Positions 23,623 through 36,161 are shown, counted from the first letter of the stretch. The stretch is DNA of 64,000 nucleotides from Timema cristinae (GCA_039000515.1 JBCFYV010011135.1:15518918-15582917); one strand, 5' to 3'. The notes: generated by a model from the sequence alone, not told the origin. Program-made: numbers and translations.

Positions 23623-23859
23623 GTCTAAGGCATCATTCTCCTTTGAAATAGACTACCGATAGCAAGGATACTGGGTTCGAATCCCGGTCGAGTGTATTGA
23701 GGATGGTTTAACAAAATGGGTTTTCATTCTAGCTATACGCGAATGCGGGTCCTCTTTCTCTAAAATGCAACCTTAGTTATTTTTAACTTATTAGCGTAAT
23801 TAGTACATAGGCGTATTATTCAAATGTGTGAAATGCGGTTTTAAAGAACAAAACAAAGT

Positions 23860-23864
23860 TTCCC

Positions 23865-23902
<38 letters not shown>

Positions 23903-24780
23903 AGTAATAGCGAGCTTAGTATATTTTTACAGTTCTAATTGCAAAAAAACTTTATTTTTAGTAAAATAACTATAACATTGCACCAGTCGATACGTTTCGT
24001 TCATGGGTTTCCAACTGGCTGCCTGCGATCCACACTTGGCCCTCGATGCTTTTATTTTGCAACCCATGAAGATTTTGGAAACGTAATGATTTTTCCCGAT
24101 TAATGGAAAGTTTGGACTTTCCTGGAAATAATCTTTGAAAGCTCCAATGGATGTTCCCTCAGTAATAAACATAATTGCACTCGTTTTCATAATAATATGT
24201 GTATATGCGTGAGTCGTATTTCCCTCCACACCTCAGCCGATTATGTTGCGCCCCCCCCCCCCCCCCCCAACTAGACTCGTGGATTCCATTGTGGTCCTTG
24301 GAAACTTTAAAGTTGGAAACACATATCTTATTTTAATTTTCTGCAAATTTTAATCTAGAGACTTATTGAAAATTTGTTAAAAACATCGTGGCATTTGATC
24401 AGAACTTTTCATTTTCATTTAAAAAGTTTTTTTTTTTTTCAAATTCAACCATGCTCTTGACAAATATTCAAGAATTTCTGAGATTACCAGAGGTAGAAAA
24501 TTAAACTTAACACGTCTAATGAAGAAATGTTTTATATATTTAAAAAGAAAAAAAGCTATTTTTGTCATAAAAACTGAAATTCACTTCCATCCCATCTTTG
24601 AGGACGCTGCCTACTTGAAGGAAAATTCCTAAACGCTGGTATTTAAATTAAAATGGAAATTGCAGTTCTGAAGCTTCAAAACAAATAAAATAATCCTCAT
24701 CTGAGCCTGTTAAAAATTACATTATTTGTTTGAGTAAGGCTAGTTCTTGTTCTAATCATTTACGTGATCTAAGAAATTAT
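23860..24780. other. unannotated, with (TA)n and C-run
   Basis: (TA)n lies at about 23,866-23,900 and a C-run at about 24,249-24,268. The open frame on the minus strand at 23,927-24,229 shows no known domain. No gene is supported. Confidence 0.5.
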
Positions 24781-24784
24781 CTGT

Positions 24785-25045
24785 CCATGGTATAGTAATC
24801 AGTTTATCTGGATACGAGCCTATGGGTCTTGGGTTCGATTCCCGGCTGGTACCTTGAGTATTTTCTCCAAAAGGGGAATTATCCTAACAGTCATCAAGAG
24901 TTGGTAAATTAGGCTTTAGTTAGGTTTAAGTCTCCCACTGGCCCACACCTCCATATTCACTCTTATCACATCATCTCATTGCTGGATAGACGTGTAGACA
25001 ACCTCTTATGGTGTACCTTGGGCCCACACCTTAGACCATGTGGCC
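24785..25045 (+). mobile_element. SINE-C copy
   Basis: tRNA-like head (CATGGTATAGTAATCAG; GGGTTCGATTCCCGGCTGG), TACCTTGAGTATTTTC, TTAGTTAGGTTTAAG, and one short ATATTCACTCTTATCAC block instead of a satellite. The tail is diverged. Confidence 0.7.
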
Positions 25046-25160
25046 ACAAAAGTAGGTAAATGTTGATATTCGTTAAGGGTAGTTTACATATGGAATCAAA
25101 CACAAAAAGTCATTTAAACCTTAGACAATTTTTTATAAGATTCAATTTATTTATAAATAG

Positions 25161-25448
<288 letters not shown>

Positions 25449-25455
25449 TGATATA

Positions 25456-26120
25456 CAAATCAAAAATATTGCTAATACATTTTTAAAATTATCAAAGCAC
25501 TTTTGGCAATTTTCTTGATATTTAATGTTAATAAATGATATCATAAAGTGCTACCTTATTAATATGAACTAAATTTATTAAGAATTATTGGATCTAACTT
25601 ATAAAACATTACACAGAGAAAGAATGATAAAATAAAGCGTGCAATATATTTTTCTACAATTTTTTGTATTTAAAAAAAACTGACATATTTTGATGACATC
25701 ACAGGTAATGAAACGTGCTCGTAAATTCTTACGTTTATATACATTTTTTTAATCCATCACAATATGTACTCAGCATATCTGCCTGCTTAATTTTACTCTT
25801 GTTTATTCAATATGAAAGCTAAGCTTATATAAATATTAATAAACTCTCTAGGGCGGGAACTTAAATATTATATCAGATTGACTTTTTAATTTAATTCCTT
25901 TCTGTGCCTTAAGCATTTTAATATCTTTTTTAATACTAAGATTATTTAAACTCCCAACTTTTTTGCGCTGAGACTATACAGGCAGGATGAGCTGTGAAAA
26001 TGAGAAACCTTTCATTTTATGCTAATTTAAAAAAACACCTTTGTAATCATAAGTGCTAGAGGTGTTTTTCTTGAGGCCTAATGTCTGGCCAGCCACTTTT
26101 GATTGTATGTACCTATATGC
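25456..26120. other. unannotated AT-rich DNA
   Basis: No gene or clear repeat is recognised. Confidence 0.5.
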
Positions 26121-26743
26121 TACCGTCCAAACTCGATTCCAAGACAAACTAGATCGGACTAGGCCAAATTAACACATCCTAAGAGCCTCGAAATGTACTA
26201 GTTTAGCCTAGTTTAAATCCGTTAATCCTGAAATTTTTACCTACCGTGGCCCCATGTCTTCTTTGGTGCTGACTGACAGCTCACAGCTGACAGCTGATGG
26301 CTTTGAAAAGCTACCAGACCAAATTATGCATTCCTACGCCGAACCATATGATCTGCAAAAACACGTGTTTAGCAGCTGTCACTTATGACAGTCAAAATTT
26401 AGGTATATACCTAAATGTTGACTGTCAGAAGTCAGATGTGATCTGTCAGTCAGCACCAAAGAAGCCATGGGGCTACTTTAACTCATAGGATAAATTAGTA
26501 TAGCCTACAAATTTACTAGGCCAAACCATGCTTAGGTTAGGTTAGGCTAGGTTAGGTTAGCTGACAACAATTTCACGTGGACTGTGCATGATGAAACCTG
26601 TCCAAGGTCGTATGAGTTAAGAAGAATGAAAACTAGGTTTGCCTAAAAGCATCAGGCAATATCGGTTTATCCTACAAGCGGCAGAATGTATCAATTTGCC
26701 CTAGTCCGATCTAGTTTGTCCTGGAAATCAGGTTTGGACGGTA
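26121..26743. mobile_element. nested TIR elements with TTAGG-like run
   Basis: The outer ends TACCGTCCAAACTCGATTCC and the reverse complement of the right end match over about 50 bp (shared ACAAACTAGATCGGACTAGG). Inside, a second inverted pair at 26,248-26,279 and 26,441-26,474 (shared TTCTTTGGTGCTGACTGACA) delimits an inner element of about 230 bp. A run of TTAGG-type pentamers lies at 26,531-26,560. No coding sequence is recognised. Confidence 0.75.
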
Positions 26744-26879
26744 ACAGATTTAAAAAAATAAATAAAAATAATTATGTGTATAAATATGGTGTTGTATTAT
26801 TTTTAATATCTATGACACTATAGACCTCCATCGAACAAAGTGAATTTGTAATGATTAAGGTGGTATGTAGGGGACGCAA

Positions 26880-27470
26880 GAAAAGGCACGTATTTTTGCA
26901 GTTTTTAAAGCAAAACTTTTTTTGGCCAAAATATATTGCTCCAACTAAAACCTAGAGTTTAGTTTTCTTCACATGGTGATATTAACAGTTGTTGAATATC
27001 TGTCATGAGCATGGCGGCATTAGATGAGATATTTTTCAAATGAAGAGAAACCCGCCTCGGTGGCGTAGTTGGCTAACGCGCTAGTTTCGTGTTGAGCTAG
27101 ACTGCCGAGGACGGGGAGATCAAGGTTCGAATCTCGGTCGAGTGAACTGGGGGTGGTTTTTCCTAATTGGTTTTCCCCTCTCCCTCCACGCAAATGCGGG
27201 TTCACTTCCTCTAATTCAACCTTACCAATTCTTAATCCATTAGCGTATAACCCGAACGGGTAGTATGACGGGATGCTAATATTTTTATTTTTAAATGAAG
27301 AGAAAAATTTGTCATTAAATTTTAGAACATCCTTGACAGATATTCAACAACTGATGATATCACCGTGTGAAAGAGAATTAAAATATATTATGTTGATTGT
27401 AGTATATTGATTTTTTTTTGACAAAAAAAATTGACTAAAAAACTGCAAAAACTGTGACCTTTTCACAGCG
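26880..27470. mobile_element. foldback MITE interrupted by SINE-A
   Basis: The left arm (TTTTTGCAGTTTTTAAAGCA to TTGTTGAATATCTGTCATGA) and right arm (GACAGATATTCAACAACTGA to AAAAAACTGCAAAAACTG) are inverted. The loop is split by the SINE-A at 27,051-27,292. Confidence 0.8.
27051..27292 (+). mobile_element. SINE-A copy with target-site duplication
   Basis: Full-length SINE-A flanked by perfect repeats AAATGAAGAGAAA (27,038 and 27,293), inserted into the loop of the foldback MITE. Confidence 0.95.
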
Positions 27471-27849
27471 TCGCCTACATCCCCATATTAAGTTTAAATT
27501 TCAAAAAAGTAATGTAAAATATTTTCAAGCTATTTCATATAGTGCTGAAAATTAAAGTCCTTTGCATCGAATAGAGTTTATTTTCATCTTTTCCTATAAA
27601 TGGAGATATTTATTTATAGATCTCTAAGTTATGTGAAACAAAATAATGGACATTGTTTGCATAAAAATATGAAAAGAAGAACAACTCGGTTACAAAAGAG
27701 CATAGCAATCAACTAAATATTTCCTGGACCTCCATTTGAAAAATATATTTCCTCATAGCTCTGAAACTATTTGTTTTATAAGAATACATTTAATATATAT
27801 ATATATATATATATTTATTGTTCTAAGACAGTGGGTGAGAATAAAATAA

Positions 27850-28085
27850 TTTATATCTGATTCTTCGGTACAAAGTAAACTGGATCGGACACATCCTTGG
27901 AAGGAATTTTCTTCTGCACAACGTCATAGTAGGAAAGGTTGAGGGAAAGAGGAGCTTAGGAAGAAGGAGGATTCGAAATATCGGATGACTTGAAGGAAAG
28001 AAGGATATTTGAGAAGCTGAAGGAGGAGGAAAGGACAGAGTGCATTGGAGGTCTAAGTTCACCGACAAAAGGAATGAACCTGTCA
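27850..28085 (+). pseudogene. LINE ORF2 C-terminal remnant, second type
   Basis: One frame reads WIGHILGRNFLLHNVIVGKV followed by EGKRSLGRRR, the zinc-poor C-terminal tail usual in non-LTR retrotransposon ORF2 proteins (RxGHxLRxNxLL...GKxxGKRxRGRRR pattern). Later codons are frame-shifted. Only about 80 residues remain. It is flanked by (TA)n at 27,794-27,813 and (AAT)n at 28,106. Confidence 0.6.
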
Positions 28086-28246
28086 TAAGACAGAACACCC
28101 AATAAATAATAATAATAATAATAATAAATTTTAAAAATTATTATTATTTGATCTTACGGGTTCTAAATATGCTTAAGAACCAATATTAATTTTTTTTTAG
28201 ATAACATGTTTATAAACTAACACAATAATTTAACATTATAGCTATA

Positions 28247-28487
28247 TTATTATTATTATTATTATAGCATCGCATTTACTACCCATTCGGGTTATACGCA
28301 CTTACGCTAATGTGTAATGGTAGGGTGATTGTGAGATGAAATGAAGGACCTACAGTTTAAACGTGGAATCCGAACCACGGTGGAGGCCTGACATTCCCCA
28401 CATTCACAAGATGTCTTGTCAGAGTGAAGGAAGGGTTTGGCAATCAGATAAATCTGTGCCGGGACCGAGGATTGAACCCCGGCCGAC
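28247..28487 (-). mobile_element. SINE-B, 5'-truncated
   Basis: Minus-strand copy ending within the head (ACCCCGGCCG), flanked by perfect repeats TATAGCTATA (28,237 and 28,488). Confidence 0.9.
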
Positions 28488-28574
28488 TATAGCTATAATC
28501 TTACTGGTAAAAATGTATAAGAGTGAACTATCACTCGACTAGAGAGACAATGGAAAACTTATAGTGTTAAAAAG

Positions 28575-28830
28575 AGGCGATAATCACTTCAGTGGCTGCA
28601 TGGTCCAAGCTAGAGTGCGAGAGAAAGATAGACTGACTGGAGATAATGGGTTAGATCGGGTTTGAAACCCATAAGTAAGAGTTTTTTTCTAAATGGTTTT
28701 TCACTCTAATTATAAGCAAATTCGGTTACATTTTCTCTAAATTTAACACTACTTATCTCTAACATATTAGCGTAACTAGCACATAAGCGTAAAGCCCGAC
28801 GTTAGTAAATAAAAAGTAAGACACGGCGGG
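28575..28830 (+). mobile_element. SINE-A copy, old
   Basis: Head ACTTCAGTGGCTGCATGGTC, body GGTTTTTCACTCTAATTATA, and decayed tail AAGTAAGACACGGCGG. Strongly diverged. Confidence 0.6.
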
Positions 28831-28834
28831 AAAA

Positions 28835-29255
28835 AAAATAGACTTGGGAGGGGGAAAAAAAACGTTGCAAGACGAGAAGATATGAAGGTCAACTTCTCTG
28901 TTCTTTATACTCCAGGTCTATTGTGAGCCTGACGCCTTATATAACGTCAGCCCCAGTGTGGATATAAGGAGATAAAGAGTACTATATTTTAACTCCCCCC
29001 CCTACCCCATTTACATTATCCTTTCAAGGCGCTATATTTTCTCGCGGAATCACATAAAATGATGCTTCAGCGAAATTCCTCCTGCTATTACGGGGAACAT
29101 ACGCAAGCATTATTTCCAACCCATTAAATTGCAACTTATATATAAAAAAAAACAGTCAGGGCAAGAAAGCAAAGATAGCTATAAACCTTTTATTCAGCAA
29201 AGACTTGCTCATAAAAAAAAAAGACAGTGGTGTCAACAATATTAATAGTTGTAAT
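28835..29255. other. unannotated stretch
   Basis: No gene or identifiable repeat beyond A-runs and a C-run at about 28,995. Confidence 0.5.
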
Positions 29256-29259
29256 AGTA

Positions 29260-29925
29260 ATAATAATTGACACCTTCTTCGATGTTCGCATGATCTAAGT
29301 GACAAAGGTTACTAAACTGTGGTTCGTAACCCCATGGAGGTGTGTACCCAATTTTTTTTATGAGCCGCAAAATAGTTTTTTTAAATTTGAGTTTTTTTAA
29401 ATTATTTAAAGATAGAAATAATGAATAAAATTGGAAAGTGAAATTAAAATACAAAAGACTGATAGTCACCGGATACAAGAATCGGGTTTAAATGCTCGTG
29501 CCTATGGTGTCGTGATCATATGTTATAAACAAGAACTGGATATAAGAACACTCCTCGCACACGCCCCATTTTGAGAAATTGATTTTTTTTTAAATATATT
29601 CAATAATATTCATTAAAGCTAGGCGGGTCACATAAAAGTTTGTCATTCTAAAAATTTGGTCATGGTTCTTAAAAGATGTGTGACCACTGTTCTAAGGTAT
29701 CACTTTAGCAATGGACTGTACAGCCAATGACTGGATGTATCGGGGTTCAAATCCTGGTTGGGCTACTGAAAGTAACTTTTACTTAATGGTTTCTAACTCT
29801 CATTCCACGCAAATGTGCGAAAATTACCTTTGAAATGCTTCCTTTCTTATCCCTACTCCATTAGAGTAATCTATCATATACGTGTATAGCCTGAACAGGT
29901 AGTAAGACGCCGTAATAAAAAAATA
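29260..29925 (+). mobile_element. SINE-A split by hAT-like insert
   Basis: The head GATGTTCGCATGATCTAAG is separated from GTTCTAAGGTATCAC by about 390 bp (29,300-29,691). The right end of the insert, GTGTGACCACTG, resembles a hAT terminus; the left end is decayed. The distal SINE runs to GTAAGACGCCGTAATAA. The insertion point corresponds to that of the hAT MITE at 23,310. Confidence 0.55.
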
Positions 29926-30020
29926 TTTGCCTCAAAATTAAATGTTTGCTTTTTCTAACAGCCCTTCCTTTGAAAATTTGGCTTTAAAAAAATCAATTTC
30001 ATATGCGAGGAAGTATAATA

Positions 30021-30806
30021 CATTCACGACCTTAGTTTACTTGGATGACAGCTTAAAGAATTACTAGAAATAATCCCTAATATATCCCTACGCCAATAGC
30101 TGACATCTGTCACTTTGGATAATTGTAATGAAAACGTTTGGTAATGTATAAATTTGATAGTTAACCACAGTAATTTAGGTCAATATTATTTATATATTTA
30201 TTTATAGTTATTTATAGTTTATTATAGTTATTTATAGTTTTATTCAACTTATTTTTTTTTTATCACAGCACTTTTACAAAAGGTCTAACGAACATAGCTT
30301 CAAAATGGCGACCGATGAATCTAAACCATGTGATTGAACGTGATAAAAACAAGTTATTTACAATGATGCACCCACGCAATGGATAAAAATATTTTATTCA
30401 GTTAAATATTTTTAAACATGATAAAATAATTATAAAATAATGAATTTTAAATACAAGAGATGACAGGTATTTTCACTTTTGCAAGTAAATACAATGCCTG
30501 TATTAAAATGTATTAGTGTATGCACTATATTACACATCATAAATAACATTCCAAACCGGAGAATAAATACTTTTAATTATGTTAAAAATACTGTTTCGGA
30601 TTGGGTAAAAATAATTTATAAAAAAGTTATTAAACAGTTTAAGAAAACTTAAGTTTATGTTATTTTAAATGTAGAATATAACATGTCATTAAAAAACTTA
30701 ACATCTATAACAAAACAATGATCTTTTTTTTTACAAGTGTTGGCAACCCAAAACTTAAACATATGATTTTTTGAACTGTCATCCAGCTAAAAACCTATCG
30801 TGAACA
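30021..30806 (+). mobile_element. 770-bp TIR transposon, spacer copy
   Basis: Same family as 4,099-4,869: starts ATTCACGACCTTAGTTTACT and ends CTAAAAACCTATCGTGAAC. It is much more diverged from the arm copies than these are from each other. Confidence 0.7.
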
Positions 30807-30809
30807 GAC

Positions 30810-31200
30810 TCTAATAATAAGGCTTTCCTTCATTGTTATAATTTATAAACATACCTGTACTTTTGGGACTTTTAACATAGTTATGGATAAGACGGTCCCT
30901 CATAAAACATATTTGTCACGTTTCCATTCGTGTTTTTTCCCCGCTCACCCACCCCTTCACCAGCCATCAACCCTTAAAGAACCAGTGGTATGGCGCCTCT
31001 GATAAAGCATTTTATTATTTCGTTGGTTTATATTCTTACATTTCACAGACACAAAAGGATTTTTTTTTCAGTGGGTGCTGGGGATTTGGGTGGGTGGGCG
31101 CCCAATGGGGGACCATAAAAAAAAGTCCACCCCTAGTGTCTAAATGTTTAGAGGGGCCAACCAATAGCATAAAGAGGAAGGGGGAGAATTCGGTTCCAAG
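30810..31200. other. unannotated stretch
   Basis: No supported gene. A G-rich stretch GGTGGGTGGGCGCCC lies near 31,090. Confidence 0.5.
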
Positions 31201-31204
31201 ATAT

Positions 31205-31460
31205 ATTAACTATTTTATACTTGCTTTGGTGGCCGCATAGTCTAAAGGCGTCATTCTCGCAATAAACATGACTTCCGATGACGAGGAGATCGGTGTTAAA
31301 ATCCTGGTCGGATATACCGAGGGATGTTTTACCTAAATGGATTTCACACTCTCCCTCCACACAAATATGGGTATACATCCTCTAAATTCAACCTTAATAA
31401 TACCTAACACATTAGCGTAGCTAGTACATAAACGTATAACATAAACGGGGAGTAAGCTTT
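31205..31460 (+). mobile_element. SINE-A copy, old
   Basis: Head GCTTTGGTGGCCGCATAGTC, degraded box B, body CACACTCTCCCTCCACACAA, and tail fragment AACGGGGAGTAAG. Confidence 0.65.
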
Positions 31461-31727
31461 AGATCTAAAAAAAACTATTTTATATCCAAGCTTGTCTTGC
31501 TATTTGCTATAAAAAATGGTTGACCCTGTACGCACCAGTGGGCACACGGTACAAAGCGTCAGTGACGTATTTTATGGTTTGCTGGTGACGGGGAAGAGAG
31601 GGAGGGGGGCGGGGGGTGGTCTCCGGTAATCTCTCATGTTTATGAGACATCAGAGCTGTATCCTAGACAAACTGTACTCTGTACCATAGACAGGGAAATT
31701 AAAGGTTAAAATATTCAGTCAAGCGAT

Positions 31728-31975
31728 GACTGCCTCTGTGGTTTGGTTGTCAGAATTCCTGTATACAGATACAAAGGTCCAGGGTTCAATCCCCAGCTCT
31801 TCGAAAATTTATCTACGAAGCAGTGGGTCTGAAAACGAGGTCAAACTTGACCTCACGAGGACAAAATGAGAAGCTACTTGAATGGAAAAGTAGCAGCTCA
31901 GGTTTATAAAACTGAGATTAATGGATGGAAGAATCGTTGTGTTGACCATGTGACAACCTATATCCCTGAATGTTA
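31728..31975 (+). mobile_element. SINE-D copy
   Basis: Box B AGGTCCAGGGTTCAATCC, then GCAGTGGGTCTGAAAACG and GAGGACAAAATGAGAAG, matching the copy at 5,625-5,905. Confidence 0.65.
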
Positions 31976-32164
31976 GCGCTATAATCGCTAACGGTGGCGG
32001 CTAATTGGTCGGTATAGCTCGCATGCGAATACCTCGATACCCTATAACACTAGTTCTGTCAAGTGACCACTGCAAACGCTAGTGTTTCAAATTTTGGTTT
32101 CCTTAGAAGCGTCATGTTACCATGGCAACCAGTCTAAGACAGTGTTGCCTATGTTTATCTTCAT

Positions 32165-33605
32165 TTTAACCGACCCTGTGGTGTAGTGGTCAGTGCACCT
32201 GGCTACGATCTTAGGGCTCCCAGGTTCGATTCTCGGCTGGTACCTTGAGTATTTTTCCCGAGATAGGAATTACTACAACAGTCACCAAGATTTAGTTAAT
32301 TAGGCTTAAGTTAGGTTTAAGTGTTTCCACCGGTTCCACACCCTCATATTCACTATCAGTCTATCACCCTCATACTCACTACCACCATCATACTCACCAT
32401 CCCCCTCATACTCATTATCACCCTCATACTCACTATCACCATCATACTCATTATCACCATCATACTCATTATCACCATCATACTCACTATCACCATCATA
32501 CTCACTATCACCATCATACTCACCATCCCCCTCATACTCATTATCACCCTCATACTCACTATCACCATCATACTCATTATCACCATCATACTCACCATCC
32601 CCCTCATACTCATTATCACCCTCATACTCACTATCACCATCATACTCACCATCCCCCTCATACTCATTATCACCCTCATACTCACTATCACCATCATACT
32701 CACCATCCCCCTCATACTCATTATCACCCTCATACTCACCATCCCCCTCATACTCATTATCACCCTCATACTCACTATCACCATCATACTCATTATCACC
32801 ATCATACTCACCATCCCCCTCATGCTCATTATCACCATCATACTCACTATCACCATCATACTCACCATCCCCCTCATACTCATTATCACCATCATACTCA
32901 TTATCACCATCATACTCACTATCACCATCATACTCACTATCACCATCATACTCACCATCCCCCTCATGCTCATTATCACCATCATACTCACTATCACCAT
33001 CATACTCACCATCCCCCTCATACTCATTATCACCATCATACTCACTATCACCATCATACTCATTATCACCATCATACTCACCATCCCCCTCATACTCATT
33101 ATCACCATCATACTCACTATCACCATCATACTCACTATCACCATCATACTCACCATCCCCCTCATACTCATTATCACCATCATACTCACTATCACCATCA
33201 TACTCACTATCACCATCATACTCACCATCCCCCTCATGCTCATTATCACCATCATACTCACTATCACCATCATACTCACCATCCCCTCATACTCATTATC
33301 ACCATCATACTCATTATCACCATCATACTCACTATCACCATCATACTCACTATCACCATCATACTCACCATCCCCCTCATACTCATTATCACCCTCATAC
33401 TCACTATCACCATCATACTCACCATCCCCCTCATACTCACTATCACCCTCATATTCACTATCATCATCTCATCACATTGGGACATGGAAAGAGCCTCCAC
33501 GGAAATGATGTACAATTAGTACATTCAGGTGTCCCTGGGTAACGGTACATTAGTACCGGTTAATCTTTCCATGAACTGGGCTACGATTGATGTAGCCCAG
33601 AAGAG
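32165..33605 (+). mobile_element. SINE-C inflated by internal satellite
   Basis: The head (CCTGTGGTGTAGTGGTCAGT; CAGGTTCGATTCTCGGCTGG) and body run to about 32,340. The 18-bp array follows, then the intact distal tail (CATCTCATCACATTGGGACA ... GTAGCCCAG) resumes at about 33,465-33,602. Both SINE ends are present, so the satellite grew inside the element. Confidence 0.85.
32340..33470 (+). repeat. 18-bp satellite inside SINE-C
   Basis: About 62 units of 18 bp, mainly ATCACCATCATACTCACT with the variants ATCACCCTCATACTCATT and CACCATCCCCCTCATACT recurring in larger blocks (higher-order repeats of five to six units). The period is divisible by three, so frames stay open on both strands for 300-395 codons. 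The encoded peptides are pure low complexity and not credible proteins. Confidence 0.95.
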
Positions 33606-33737
33606 CAATATTGTACCTTCATTTTCTTCATTCATCATAACCTTTCTATATGGTAGTAGGCTTAGAGTTTTATTTATCGTAGCCAAGATTTTAATTAGAA
33701 GTATTTAATGTGCACTTTCTGAATCGCTTAATGATAT

Positions 33738-33995
33738 CAGACCCACCTCAGTGGCGTAGTTGGCTCACGCGCTTGTCATGTTGAGCTCGACTGCTGAGGA
33801 CGGGGAGATCGAGGTTCGAATCTCGGTCGGGTGAACTGGGGGTGGTTTTTTCCTAAATGGTTTACCACTCTCCCTCCATGAAAATGCGGGTTCACTTCCT
33901 CTAATTCAACCTTCCCAATTCCTAATCCATTAGCGTAATTAGTACTTAAAGCGTATAAACCGAACGGGTAGTAAGACGTGGTGCTAAATAAATAA
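33738..33995 (+). mobile_element. SINE-A copy
   Basis: Full-length SINE-A, from CCACCTCAGTGGCGTAGTTG to GTAAGACGTGGTGCTAA. The target-site duplication is uncertain. Confidence 0.85.
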
Positions 33996-34009
33996 AAATA
34001 AAAAATTAT

Positions 34010-34375
34010 ATCAACACATGACTTATAAGCTAAATTAAATCTAGAACAGACACCTTAAAAGATAATTCCTCACTCAGATAAGGGAAACCCCCATTTCCCC
34101 AAGGATGGCATTTTCCAGTCATGCTGAATATCAAATCGGGACCCTTAGCTCAATAGGAGAACACGCTACTGACTAGTTAAGATATCGGACTGTTTATAAG
34201 GAAGTTGCCTACACTTAATTATTCATGGTGCCTCTAAAGTAACTATATATTTGGCAAGATTAGGTGGATTCATTAATAATACGAATATTACTAAACCTTT
34301 TTTTTTTATGAGCTAGCAATCGAATTAAAGTATTTCTTTATGATTTTAAAACCGCAATATAGTTCACTATAATTA

Positions 34376-34427
<52 letters not shown>

Positions 34428-34780
34428 AGTTCAAAGCTTTCGTTGTATTATTAAAACATGTATATGAACTCTAAAACATGATTAATTAATACCATTCATA
34501 TGCCATATTTAGTGATAAGACGTGGTAGCTTTGTTTTTTGGAAATGAAATAAATTACATCGAGTTTTATAATAAATGTTTAGCATAATAATACCAGATAA
34601 TAACGAATAACATATTATTTGACATGGTTAATGAGTTAATATTTAGGAACAATTTCAAATAGTAATAACAATATTAGAGTGGCAATTAAGAAACGAATGC
34701 ATTCGGGAAAAATACATACCATTAGGCCTGCCCTGTAATTAAGTTATTAACATATCTCCTGTTGCCAAGAATTTAAAGTC
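34010..34780. other. AT-rich, (TA)n microsatellite
   Basis: (TA)n lies at about 34,379-34,424. Nothing else is recognised. Confidence 0.55.
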
Positions 34781-35215
34781 TCAGAATATACAAGAATTTT
34801 ACCGGTTGTTCTCTATGGTTGTGACACCTTAAATGACGAGAAGAAATTTAGGAGTTTAGAAAATTAGGCACTTAGGAAAATATTTGGTCTAAAACGTTAT
34901 AAAAAAATAATGAAGAATGGAGGAGGTTATATAATGGTGAGTCACATATATTTTACTCACCTACAGACATTGCTACAGTGGTCAAATCTAGTAGGAAGGA
35001 CATGCATCGTGAATGGAAGAAATCAGGGCCGCGTTCAAGGTACTTACTGGTAAACCCAGTGGAAAAGATCTAAACGTAGATGGGAGGGTGAAGTTAGAAT
35101 GGACCTGAAAGAGATAGGGTTTAATAAGGTAGACTGGATAGAACTAGCTTAGGCCCAATATAGGGATAGGTGGCGAGCTTTATTAAGAGCGTAGCAGGCC
35201 CAACTCAGCTCTCGG
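34780..35215 (+). pseudogene. LINE ORF2 remnant
   Basis: A VLYGCDT-like piece (ctctatggttgtgacacc, 34,811) is followed by KIFGLKRY, MHREWKK, DLKEIGF and VDWIELA codons in order, in shifting frames. These are landmarks of a non-LTR reverse transcriptase's C-terminal third. One unexpanded copy of the 46-bp sequence lies at about 35,115-35,170, showing its ancestral state. Confidence 0.65.
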
Positions 35216-35229
35216 CTCGCGCGAGATAT

Positions 35230-35995
35230 GGGAGTAAAAGGGAAAATAAAAGACCTACGATCTGCCAGAAAGGTGTGCAGTACATTCGTATTTGAATGAT
35301 TACTCGACATTTTCCCTGGTGACGATGTGGGACAAAGCGATAAAGTTTCTTGTTAATAACTACAGTATGTCCCTATTATGACAGAATGAAGATTTCTGAA
35401 CAATGTTTATCTGTGAAACTATTCTAAAATAGTCAAAAACGGCCTTTTAAATTTGGTTTTTATCCAAATATCATTCATTATTTCAACAATGTTCTGTATT
35501 AGGAATGTTTATTAACTCCTTATCTCTATTAATATTTAATCAGAAATTATCCATGTGCAATAAAGTTGGTGTAAATGTACTGTTTCTAGCCGATTGTATC
35601 ACAGAGTTGATGCACGCTCATTAAGAATGGCAATGAACTTTTGAATTCATAGAGCCATAAAATAAGTAAGTAATCATAGTCAAGTTAACACTATAACGTA
35701 CTCTAGGCTGAAACAAATTGTGCATTTGTAGATTGGGCATTTAATTTCTAAGATAATTAATAACTAATTGGATCACAAATGTTAGTAATATTCTCAGTCA
35801 TTACAATAAATAATAATAATACATTTTAGTTTGAAGTTACATTATTTACAAGTTGCATCAACTCATGAATGGACGTAAATAAACGGTGCAGATTTTATTT
35901 CATACTTTGTCTTTTCTTTTTAGTGAGTACGGATCATGGCGCGTCTTTCAAATGGCATCTTTTCATTTATTTAATTGATTTTATCATTTATTTCC
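35230..35995. other. unannotated AT-rich DNA
   Basis: No feature is recognised. Confidence 0.5.
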
Positions 35996-35997
35996 CC

Positions 35998-36161
35998 AAC
36001 TTTTTACTACCCGTTTGGGCTATAAACATATATTATAATAATTAAGACAAGTTTTCAGGCAAAAAGGAAGGTTAAACTTATGGTAGAAACACCCACATTT
36101 GCGTGGATGGAGAGTGGAAAACCATTCATTAAAAAATTAACCCGCTTTGGTGGCTGGCATG
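35998..36161 (-). mobile_element. SINE-A fragments up to the gap
   Basis: Decayed minus-strand SINE-A tail and body (TTTACTACCCGTTTGGGCTA; GAGAGTGGAAAACCATT), then a plus-strand SINE-A head start (CCCGCTTTGGTGGC) immediately before the N run. Confidence 0.6.

Larger units (their letters stand above)
22676..23850 (+). mobile_element. SINE-A split by two nested transposons
   Basis: SINE-A head pieces are ACTTCAGTGGCTGCA (22,681), TAGCTGCATGGTCTAAGG (23,292) and, after the second insert, GTCTAAGGCATCATTCTC (23,623), followed by box B GGGTTCGAATCCCGG, body and a decayed tail to about 23,850. The inserts are the TIR element at 22,695-23,289 and the hAT MITE at 23,310-23,622. Confidence 0.8.

Noticed and set aside
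32321..33508. 395-codon and 308-codon open frames on both strands
   Set aside because: They exist only because the 18-bp satellite has a period divisible by three; the peptides are pure ITIIL/MVIVSM-type repeats inside a SINE.
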